The translations under genes and the position numbers were made by a program. From Acidobacteriota bacterium (GTDB lineage: Bacteria > Acidobacteriota > Vicinamibacteria > Vicinamibacterales > JAKQTR01), in contig JAPKZP010000320.1 in assembly GCA_026393735.1 (NCBI GenBank), positions 1 to 6,498 on the forward strand: a DNA stretch of 6,498 nt, in the 5' to 3' direction. Below the pieces are notes generated by a model. It saw only the letters and a list, made by a program, of their open reading frames with translations. It did not search any database and had not been told where the DNA came from. This document shows positions 1 through 5,184 of the stretch, one piece after another. Each line of letters starts with the position of its first letter. Positions within the stretch are counted from its first letter, which is position 1.

Positions 1-114
1 GGCGGGCGCCTGCGCGAACGCGGCGCCCGCCGCCGCGACGAGAACGGAAAGGCAAGCCAGGCCGGTTGTGGGAGTGTGCACGGCCCGGATTGTAGGAGAG
101 CGGCGCAGCGCCAT
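1..114 (-). CDS. N-terminus of an exported protein (partial, runs off the left edge)
   Basis: Only the first 38 codons are inside the window; the frame is open to base 1. The peptide begins MALRRSPTIRAV, giving a basic n-region (R4, R5, R10). A hydrophobic stretch follows at about residues 18-33, then an AFA/Q cleavage site after residue 34, so this is a classical Sec signal peptide. I chose the ATG at 114 because it supplies the positive n-region and has a GGAG just upstream, although the spacing is short (about 3 bases). An in-frame GTG at 81 is the alternative start, but it has no recognisable ribosome binding site. The gene starts 51 bases after the stop of the tandem-repeat protein on the same strand, so it is probably the last visible member of that operon. 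The mature protein lies outside the window and its function cannot be stated. Confidence 0.6.
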   Translation of the reverse strand, partial: MALRRSPTIRAVHTPTTGLACLSVLVAAAGAAFAQAPA

Positions 115-165
115 CCGCTCCGTTTGCACGGAAACGGGTGGCGCGGCGCCGGCTGTGTGCAACGC

Positions 166-1398
166 CTACTGCTTCATCATGAACAGGGCTTTCGCTTCGT
201 TCCCCTTTTCCGCCATCTTGATGCGCTTCGCGTCGAGGAACACGATGTCCTGCCGCGTGGGCGGCTTGCCCTCCTCCAGGCTCTCGATCGTCAGGACGTT
301 GCCCGTGGCGGAAATCACGCTGTACTTCACCGGGCCGACCTTGTCGCCCATGATCGTCATCGTGATCCCGTCCAGCGTCACCTCCATCGTCATGCCCTGC
401 AGCATGCCGATCATCATCTTCGCGAGATCGGGATTCGCCGCGGCCCCTTGTTTGAAGGCCGGGTCCTGCTCGTAGGTCGTGGTGTCGCCCTTCCATTTGC
501 CCAGGAAGGCGAAGGTGAGATTGCCCGCGACTGCGGCACCGCCCTTGTCGGGCGCGGCCGCAGGCCTGGCGGCCGGGGCCGCAGCGTTCGCCGGTGCAGG
601 TGCGCCGATGTCCACGCGGTAGAGGTTGCCGCTCTTCTCGATCGTGAAGAGGCTGTCCAGGCACGCGAACATGAACTGCGTGCCGCCGAAGGTCGGCCCG
701 CCGATTCCCTTCCAGACGCCCGTCGCCGCGTCGGTCTGGTAGAGCGCGCCGCTCGCCTCGACGGTCAGCAGCCGGCCGCCCGCTCCCACGCCGGCGATTG
801 TCCCGATCCAGTCGCCGGCCTTGCCCACACCCTTAACCGCTCCGTCGACGGGATTGATTACGTACAGGTTGCCGGTCTTCTCGATGGAGTACAGCTTGCC
901 TCCGGCCGCGAACAGGTGCTGCACGTTGGCGAAGCTGACGCTGCCCAGCCTGGTCCAGACGCCGGTGGCGGGGTCGGTCACGTAGAACGCCCCGCTCGAT
1001 TCCACGGTGTAGATCTTGTCGTTCAGGGCCACTCCGGCAATCGTGCCGGCCCATCCGCCCGGCGAGCCCACGGGCTTCTTCGAGCCGTCGGCCGGGTTGA
1101 TGACATACAAGTTGCCGCCCTGTTCAATGGAGTACAGGCTGCCCAACGCGGCAAACAGGAACTGTGTGTTGGCGAACGAGCCGGCGCCGATCTTCTTCCC
1201 GATGCCGGCGGCCGGATCGGTCACGTGCAGCGCACCGGCTGAGTCCACCGTATAGATCCTGTCGCCGCGCGCGACGCCGGCAATCGTGTTGGCCCAGTCG
1301 CCGGCCTTGCCCACGGGGCTCAAGCCGCCGGCCTGACCGGCGAGGAGGACGCCGCACATCATGAACAGGCACAGTCCCTCGAGGCAGATGCGTTTCAT
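166..1398 (-). CDS. Exported tandem-repeat (probable beta-propeller) protein with C-terminal beta-rich domain
   Basis: The 410-residue product starts with a signal peptide (K2, R3, hydrophobic core to about 20, likely cleavage near residues 23-24). Residues 30-263 are three tandem units with an exact 81-residue period: W35/W116/W197 and F75/F156/F237 line up. Each unit contains two half-repeats. One has the form TIAGV..D.IYTV.SSGALYVTDPATGVW; the other SFANTQ.LFA..G.LYSIE..GNLYVINP.DG. Six such blades suggest a small six-bladed propeller, reminiscent of tachylectin-2-like or PQQ/WD-like folds. An Ala/Pro-rich linker (about 266-292) leads to a 110-residue domain (293-400) with alternating beta-strand patterns (MTMEVTLDGITMTIM; VKYSVIS; VLTIESL) that could be calycin- or lipocalin-like. 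No catalytic motif is visible, so a ligand-binding or scaffolding role is only a guess. A GGAAAGAG at 1409-1416, 10 bases before the ATG, is a modest ribosome binding site. The gene lies 104 bases downstream of the DsbA-like gene, on the same strand. Confidence 0.85.
   Translation of the reverse strand: MKRICLEGLCLFMMCGVLLAGQAGGLSPVGKAGDWANTIAGVARGDRIYTVDSAGALHVTDPAAGIGKKIGAGSFANTQFLFAALGSLYSIEQGGNLYVINPADGSKKPVGSPGGWAGTIAGVALNDKIYTVESSGAFYVTDPATGVWTRLGSVSFANVQHLFAAGGKLYSIEKTGNLYVINPVDGAVKGVGKAGDWIGTIAGVGAGGRLLTVEASGALYQTDAATGVWKGIGGPTFGGTQFMFACLDSLFTIEKSGNLYRVDIGAPAPANAAAPAARPAAAPDKGGAAVAGNLTFAFLGKWKGDTTTYEQDPAFKQGAAANPDLAKMMIGMLQGMTMEVTLDGITMTIMGDKVGPVKYSVISATGNVLTIESLEEGKPPTRQDIVFLDAKRIKMAEKGNEAKALFMMKQ
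610..1311 (-). repeat. Three in-gene tandem repeats of 243 bp (81 codons)
   Basis: Units run approximately 1311-1069, 1068-826 and 825-610 (the last is shorter) and encode residues 30-263 of the exported repeat protein. The period is exact: the string cagtcgccggccttgcccac occurs at 1295 and again at 809, 486 bases apart, which is two periods. Each unit holds two different half-units of about 40 residues, so the array looks like three duplications of a blade pair. The match between units 1 and 3 at DNA level suggests recent duplication or gene conversion. Confidence 0.8.
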
Positions 1399-1446
1399 CG
1401 CCGGCTCACTCTTTCCGGGGGCTGGGTCACGGGTGACGATAGGCGG

Positions 1447-1452
1447 ATTCTA
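1447..1452 (-). promoter_or_regulatory. Possible -10 box ahead of the repeat-protein gene
   Basis: Read on the minus strand this is TAGAAT, five of six matches to TATAAT, about 48 bases before the ATG at 1398. No convincing -35 hexamer lies 16-18 bases upstream. A short inverted repeat (ggctg at 1458-1462, cagcc at 1471-1475) sits just upstream and could be a weak terminator for the preceding gene or an operator. If real, the box would give the repeat protein its own promoter in addition to read-through. Confidence 0.3.
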
Positions 1453-1502
1453 CGCCCGGCTGGCCAGGAACAGCCATCGCGGATGTCATTCGTGCGTCGA
1501 CG

Positions 1503-2300
1503 TCATTCCTGCCGCGGCGCGGCCATGACCTCGCTGATGGCCTGCTTGAAAACGCTGTAGGGCTGGGCGCCATCGATGGCCTTCAGCACCCGCACCTCGC
1601 CGGTCGCGCCGGGAGTCCCGATGAGAAAGAGGGGCGTGCCCTGCACACCCAACCGGTTGCCGACCTCGACATCGCGGCGCACCTGGCCGGCCATGCGGCC
1701 CGAGGCCTGGCACTGCTCGAAGGCGGCCGCGTCGAGTCCGATGGCGATTGCATACGCCGAGAGGTCGGCGGGCGCGAGCGCCCGCTGATGGGCGAACAAC
1801 CGGTCGTGCATCGGCCAGTATTTTCCCTGCTCGCCCGCGCAGAGCGCCGCCTCGTGCGCCTTGAAGGCGTTCTTGTGAATGGACTCGAGCGGGAACGAGC
1901 GGAACACGTGCCGCACCTTGCCGGTCTGGACGTACTCGAGGTCGATGGCCGGGTAGGCATCGCGGGCGAACCGGCCGCAGAACTGGCACTCGTAATCCGA
2001 GAACTCGACGAGGACCACCGCGGCCGACTCCGATCCGCGAGACGGCAACCCAGTGACGGGAATCGTCATTCCTGCAGGCGCGTCGGCGATGGCAGCCGGC
2101 TGCGCGGGCTTCAGCAGCGCCGCGATCCCGTCCACGCTCTTCCGGAGCGCGGCCTGTTCCGACCGGATTGCGTCGACGTCCTTCCGCAGCGCGGCGATCT
2201 CGTCGGACTTCTGCTGGCAGGCGGCAGCCCCGAACGCCACGACGCCGGCGATCATCACCCGCGCGACGATGACTCCCCCGAATCCGGCACGCTTCAGCAT
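1503..2300 (-). CDS. DsbA-family thioredoxin-fold oxidoreductase, probable lipoprotein
   Basis: The 265-residue product has a basic start (K3, R4), a hydrophobic stretch (about 9-27) and then GAAAC with Cys28. This is a slightly off-consensus lipobox (Ala at -3), so membrane anchoring by lipid is likely but not certain. Residues 32-64 form heptads (DEIAALRKDVDAIRSEQAAL) predicted to be a short coiled coil, suggesting oligomerisation. The DsbA/Thioredoxin_4-type domain follows from about 78. It has VLVEFSDYEC, the active-site C105-Q-F-C108, the family-typical stretch around C154 (CAGEQGKYWPMHDRLF), a further cysteine C197, and the cis-proline T222-P223 in GVQGTPLFLIG. Members oxidise, reduce or isomerise disulfides outside the cytoplasm; the direction cannot be read from sequence. 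No clear Shine-Dalgarno precedes the ATG at 2300, so a downstream start (Met16) is possible, but it would shorten the signal sequence. The gene lies 85 bases downstream of the large propeller gene. Confidence 0.9.
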   Translation of the reverse strand: MLKRAGFGGVIVARVMIAGVVAFGAAACQQKSDEIAALRKDVDAIRSEQAALRKSVDGIAALLKPAQPAAIADAPAGMTIPVTGLPSRGSESAAVVLVEFSDYECQFCGRFARDAYPAIDLEYVQTGKVRHVFRSFPLESIHKNAFKAHEAALCAGEQGKYWPMHDRLFAHQRALAPADLSAYAIAIGLDAAAFEQCQASGRMAGQVRRDVEVGNRLGVQGTPLFLIGTPGATGEVRVLKAIDGAQPYSVFKQAISEVMAAPRQE

Positions 2301-2315
2301 GCCGTGAGCGTACCG

Positions 2316-2370
2316 CCCGCAGCCTGCGGGATCAACGAAAACCGGGCCGGCCCGCGCGCGTTCGGCGCGG
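2316..2370. other. GC-rich inverted repeats between the propeller gene and the DsbA-like gene
   Basis: The 85-base gap (2301-2385) holds three dyads: cccgcag/ctgcggg (2316-2322 and 2324-2330, one base apart), the perfect 12-base palindrome cgggccggcccg (2343-2354), and cgcgc/gcgcg around gttcg (2355-2369). On the transcribed minus strand none is followed by a U-run, so they are not standard intrinsic terminators. They could slow polymerase, protect the 3' end of the upstream message or set operon stoichiometry. Dyads are common by chance in such GC-rich sequence. Confidence 0.35.
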
Positions 2371-2385
2371 CTCGTCCGCCAGCCG

Positions 2386-4641
2386 CTACTGGCAGCCCGC
2401 TGTCGTCAGCCACGTTGACAACGGCCCTGCGTCGAGCAGCGACTGGCCGGACTGCGGTCCGAGATAGTACACGTGGCTGTCGGCAGACGAGGTCGCCAGA
2501 TAGGCGTTCGTCCCCGGGTAGTAGCGGTAGTAGTAGGGCGACTGCGTGACCGACGGCCGGCCCGCAGGCAGAAACCACGTGGGGTAGTTCCGCTCCGCCC
2601 AGTTGAAGAAGCAGTCGGGTGCCGACGTGGTGCCGCCCGTTCCGAGGAAGTAGACCGTGGCGCCTGTGCTGGCCGTGTTGCGTGGGCCGACTGCCGCCAC
2701 GATGCGGGTGCCATCGGGCGACATCCACAGCATATGGTTGAGCATGCCGCAGTCAGCATCGGCCGTCGTGCCAAGCTGAGCGCTTCGAAACACCGGACGT
2801 CCTTCGCGATCCGACACGTTCACCGTGCATCCCCTGCTCCAGGCGACCAACTGGCTGTCGGCGCTGATCGCCCCGGCGGCGGCGGAACCGAGGTTGGCGC
2901 TTGCCAGTTGCCGCCTCGGTAAGCCGTCCATCGTGAACAGGGCGTTATTCAGTAACCAGTAGCCTCCCCCGATACTCGTGCCGTACCACACGTACGACTC
3001 GTCAGGCGCGATCTTCACGTGATGCGCGATGGTCTCGACCGGATAGGACCAGACCTGCGCGCCCGTCACCTTGTTGACGAGGTGCATGCCCTGTCTGGCG
3101 GCCTTGCTGCTGGTCACAAGATAGTGCGCCGAGATGTCGATGGCCGTGAGCCACGAATCGACCCAGCTCTGCCACAACTGGTTCCCCCTGAGGTCGAACG
3201 CCCGCAGGTACCCGTCGCCCGAACCCACAAACATCCGCGCGTCGTTCGTATCGAAGTCGATGCGCCGGACCTGGCCCCTGGTGAAGACCCTCCACAGCTC
3301 GCGTCCCGTCGCGCGGTCCAGGAGGAACAGCCAACCGGTGTTGTCTCCGATGGCCAGGTAGCGATTGTCGTGGGAGAGGCGCACTTCGGTGAAGCGCGAG
3401 TCGCGGCTTTCGGGTCCCCAGACCGCCAGGGGGACCCGGGCCACCGGAACTTCGAGAAGTAACTGCCCGGCGCGATTCAGGAGGATCGCCGACCCGCCGA
3501 TGATCATGCCTGGAGTGGGCTCGTTCGCGGGCAGCCGGCACGTCGCCACGAACTGCCCGTCGTCCGAGACGTCGATCGCGGGAGTCTCGTCCTGGATCGG
3601 GAAGCGCCAGAGCAGCGTGCCGGTGGAGGTGAAGACGTTCACGAAGGCCCGCGGGGACTTGATGTTCCATGGCAGATCCGTGTGGAACGGCACAGTGGCC
3701 ATCACGCTGCCGTCGGCCGATCCGTCCCAGGCGTAGGCCGTCAGGTCGATGTACAGCGAGCTCGTCACGGCGTAGTTGATCGCGGTCCTGGGTTCCGGGA
3801 CGAGCACATCCAGCGTCGTCGTCTCGCCCGCTCTCGGCATGACGATGGACTGGGGGTCCAGGGCGTGTGACGGACTGTCGAGCCTCAGGCCGAACTCGCG
3901 CCAGTCCGGCGTGCCCCCGGAGCGCCGGTACGCGAACACGTACGCGGTGTACCGGCCGCTGGCGTCAGTCGGCACTCGCTGCCCCACGCCTTCGGAATTC
4001 ACCATCAGGGACACGTTCGCGTAGACCTCCATCGTGTCGGCGTGGCGCACGGTGCCCGTGATCACCGCGTTGGCGGGAGGATCCGGTTCGAACGCGCTCG
4101 CGTGAGGATCGCGGTCGACGCTCACGATGTTCGGCAGTGTGATGATTACCGGCGCCCCCACGTCCTGGCCGCTCGTCACCGACTGCTCCTGCAGGGCGAG
4201 CGTCATCGGCACGCTGACGCGGTCTCCTCTCGACCAGGCCGGCGCGGTGTTGTCGGTCGGAATCTCGTAGGCCAGCCTGACGGGGTGGGACTGTCCGGGA
4301 TCGAGGTAGAGCACTCCCGGCTGCGGGTGGCAGATGAAGCCGTTGGGCTGGAAGGGGGTAATCGTGATGCCGGGCGTGAACGGCACCCGTATGCGTGTCG
4401 TGCTGATGTTCTTGACCATCACCACGCGGACGAGCTGGGCGTCGACTGGATAGGAACTGACCAGCGCGCGGTCGTCCGTTGTCACTTCCATGTGCGCGGT
4501 GGTGGCCACCACGCGAGGCTGCTCGAAACCCGGAAAGTACCCGGGCTCGAAGGGCAAGGGCCGACCGTTGATGCCCTGAGCGTTCGCCGCGCTCTCGAGA
4601 AGGCACAGACACGCCACGGCCAGCATCGTTGGATAGCGCAT
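2386..4641 (-). CDS. Large secreted multidomain propeller protein (Ig-like, CarboxypepD_reg-like, PQQ/WD-type repeats, C-terminal module)
   Basis: The product has 751 residues. A frame open to 4839 would add 66 residues, but the start at 4641 is much better: AAGGAGG six bases upstream, a good -10 box between the two starts, and an immediate signal peptide (MRYPTMLAVACLCLL, cleavage ANA/Q after 21). Residues 44-172 look like a beta-sandwich. Residues 192-282 resemble a carboxypeptidase regulatory-like domain (ITGTVRHADT, then DASGRYTAYVF). Residues 320-670 carry propeller blades with PQQ-like signatures TGTLLWRF, DRATGRELWRVF, DLRGNQLWQSW and NKVTGAQVWSYP, and WD-like strands such as RYLAIGDNTGWLFLLD. 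Residues 673-751 are a distinct module bracketed by C677 and C750 with YYYRYYPGTNAYL and SADSHVYYLGP. The predicted mature form has six cysteines (104, 368, 605, 631, 677, 750). No enzyme active site is seen; surface binding or assembly is an inference. It is the first gene of the leftward cluster. Confidence 0.85.
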   Translation of the reverse strand: MRYPTMLAVACLCLLESAANAQGINGRPLPFEPGYFPGFEQPRVVATTAHMEVTTDDRALVSSYPVDAQLVRVVMVKNISTTRIRVPFTPGITITPFQPNGFICHPQPGVLYLDPGQSHPVRLAYEIPTDNTAPAWSRGDRVSVPMTLALQEQSVTSGQDVGAPVIITLPNIVSVDRDPHASAFEPDPPANAVITGTVRHADTMEVYANVSLMVNSEGVGQRVPTDASGRYTAYVFAYRRSGGTPDWREFGLRLDSPSHALDPQSIVMPRAGETTTLDVLVPEPRTAINYAVTSSLYIDLTAYAWDGSADGSVMATVPFHTDLPWNIKSPRAFVNVFTSTGTLLWRFPIQDETPAIDVSDDGQFVATCRLPANEPTPGMIIGGSAILLNRAGQLLLEVPVARVPLAVWGPESRDSRFTEVRLSHDNRYLAIGDNTGWLFLLDRATGRELWRVFTRGQVRRIDFDTNDARMFVGSGDGYLRAFDLRGNQLWQSWVDSWLTAIDISAHYLVTSSKAARQGMHLVNKVTGAQVWSYPVETIAHHVKIAPDESYVWYGTSIGGGYWLLNNALFTMDGLPRRQLASANLGSAAAGAISADSQLVAWSRGCTVNVSDREGRPVFRSAQLGTTADADCGMLNHMLWMSPDGTRIVAAVGPRNTASTGATVYFLGTGGTTSAPDCFFNWAERNYPTWFLPAGRPSVTQSPYYYRYYPGTNAYLATSSADSHVYYLGPQSGQSLLDAGPLSTWLTTAGCQ

Positions 4642-4647
4642 GCGCTT

Positions 4648-4654
4648 CCTCCTT
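4648..4654 (-). promoter_or_regulatory. Strong ribosome binding site fixing the start at 4641
   Basis: Read on the minus strand this is AAGGAGG followed by six bases and then ATG. It is near-perfectly complementary to the 16S rRNA tail and decides between the short start (4641) and the 66-residue longer frame beginning at 4839. Confidence 0.85.
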
Positions 4655-4710
4655 ATGGATGTGTGGTTGCGCCAGTGGCTCACACCGTGACCGGGCATTG
4701 GACGCGACAC

Positions 4711-4716
4711 ACTATA
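4711..4716 (-). promoter_or_regulatory. Probable -10 box of the leftward operon
   Basis: On the minus strand this reads TATAGT (five of six to consensus) within TTGTGTATAGTGTG, the most AT-rich spot nearby. Transcription would start near 4704, leaving a leader of about 63 bases before the ATG at 4641. The -35 position (about 4734-4739, TCCGCA) matches only half of TTGACA, so an activator may be needed. A tandem 11-base repeat lies directly upstream. Confidence 0.5.
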
Positions 4717-4742
4717 CACAAAGCGCTCCGGGTTGCGGAAGG

Positions 4743-4764
4743 CTGTTCGAGACCTGTTCGGGAC
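4743..4764. repeat. Tandem 11-base direct repeat, candidate operator (GTTC-N7-GTTC)
   Basis: Two adjacent copies, ctgttcgagac (4743-4753) and ctgttcgggac (4754-4764), differ at one base. Their 11-base period is about one helical turn, so a protein could bind both on the same DNA face. They sit about 40-60 bases upstream of the inferred leftward start, a usual place for an activator. The core GTTC at 4745-4748 and 4756-4759 is separated by seven bases, the spacing known for alphaproteobacterial LexA boxes. No lexA gene is in the window. Confidence 0.4.
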
Positions 4765-4939
4765 CGGCTTCCGGGCGGGAAGCGGGTCGGGCGCGCCGCT
4801 GTGTTGCCGTCCTTCCAAGGAGGCCATATCCGCGCCCAAGCAACGCGAGGACCTTCGCCTGTCCCTCAGTGTTCAGTTGGGGCTCCCGCCGGAGCGCGAG
4901 GGAGTCGATCGCGGTGTCTAAACAAACGGGAGGCACATC

Positions 4940-5065
4940 ATGTCAGCACAACGAGGTGCGATGCCGCTCGTGCGACTGCAGTGGCAAACGTGGGTCATGA
5001 TGGCGGCAGTGCTCGCGCTGGCCGTCACGACGGCGTTGCTGCTGCTTGTCGAGCGGGGGCAATAG
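4940..5065 (+). CDS. 41-residue single-span small membrane protein
   Basis: This short frame encodes 41 residues starting MSAQRGAMPLVRLQWQTWVM. GGGAGG at 4928-4933, six bases before the ATG, is an excellent ribosome binding site. An in-frame TAA at 4919-4921 shows this is the first possible start. Residues 1-16 are basic and polar (R5, R12, Q14, Q16). Residues 17-37 form one uninterrupted hydrophobic helix rich in Ala, Val and Leu, and the end is short and charged (VERGQ). Basic residues before the helix predict an inside N-terminus. There is no cleavage motif, so it reads as a membrane anchor rather than a secretion signal. I do not recognise a family; small single-span proteins often modulate a larger membrane partner, but none is identifiable here. 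It lies 119 bases before the RNase Z-like gene on the same strand. Confidence 0.6.
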   Translation: MSAQRGAMPLVRLQWQTWVMMAAVLALAVTTALLLLVERGQ

Positions 5066-5073
5066 TCGCCTCG

Positions 5074-5093
5074 GCTGCGCGAGCTCGCGCAGC
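5074..5093. terminator. Perfect 20-base palindrome after the small membrane protein, possible terminator or operator
   Basis: gctgcgcgag is followed directly by its reverse complement ctcgcgcagc, starting nine bases after the stop of the 41-residue gene. As RNA it can form an eight-pair GC-rich stem with an AGCU loop, followed by agttccttctt, which is pyrimidine-rich but not a clean U-run. It may terminate or attenuate transcription before the RNase Z-like gene. Alternatively the symmetric DNA may be a dimeric regulator's site upstream of that gene. Confidence 0.4.
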
Positions 5094-5184
5094 AGTTCCT
5101 TCTTGCGCCGCCCCGGCACTGGCTGGCTGGAAGGCAGGTCGATGGTGAATCGCAGGGTTCTGCTGCCGGCTGATCGAGGGTACG

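Larger units (their letters stand above)
4642..4939. other. Divergent intergenic control region
   Basis: These 298 bases separate the leftward exported-protein cluster from the rightward block. They hold the leftward ribosome binding site and -10 box, the 11-base direct repeat, and near the right end an AT-richer patch (tctaaacaaac, 4917-4927) where rightward transcription may start, although no clear -35/-10 pair is visible there. Open frames crossing the region lack export signals, good ribosome binding sites or protein-like composition, so I see no gene in it. Confidence 0.6.

Noticed and set aside
76..1242. Long plus-strand frame (388 codons) opposite the repeat protein
   Set aside because: Rich in Arg, Gly and His with no signature; it mirrors the high third-position GC of the minus-strand gene, whose repeats and signal peptide are clear.
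1788..2549. Long plus-strand frame crossing the DsbA-like gene and the end of the propeller gene
   Set aside because: It overlaps two well-supported minus-strand genes and has low-complexity, Arg-rich composition.
4642..4839. 66-residue N-terminal extension of the large propeller protein (start at 4839)
   Set aside because: The start at 4641 has a near-perfect ribosome binding site and an immediate signal peptide; the extension crosses the likely -10 box and would bury the signal peptide inside the protein.
4712..4936. 74-codon minus-strand frame in the divergent region
   Set aside because: It covers the ribosome binding site of the 41-residue gene and has no membrane, export or domain signal; it ends at the leftward -10 box.
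4042..5148. Long plus-strand frame (368 codons) running through the divergent region
   Set aside because: It overlaps the start of the propeller gene and the 41-residue gene, and has no recognisable domain or ribosome binding site; an open frame of this kind is expected in GC-rich DNA.
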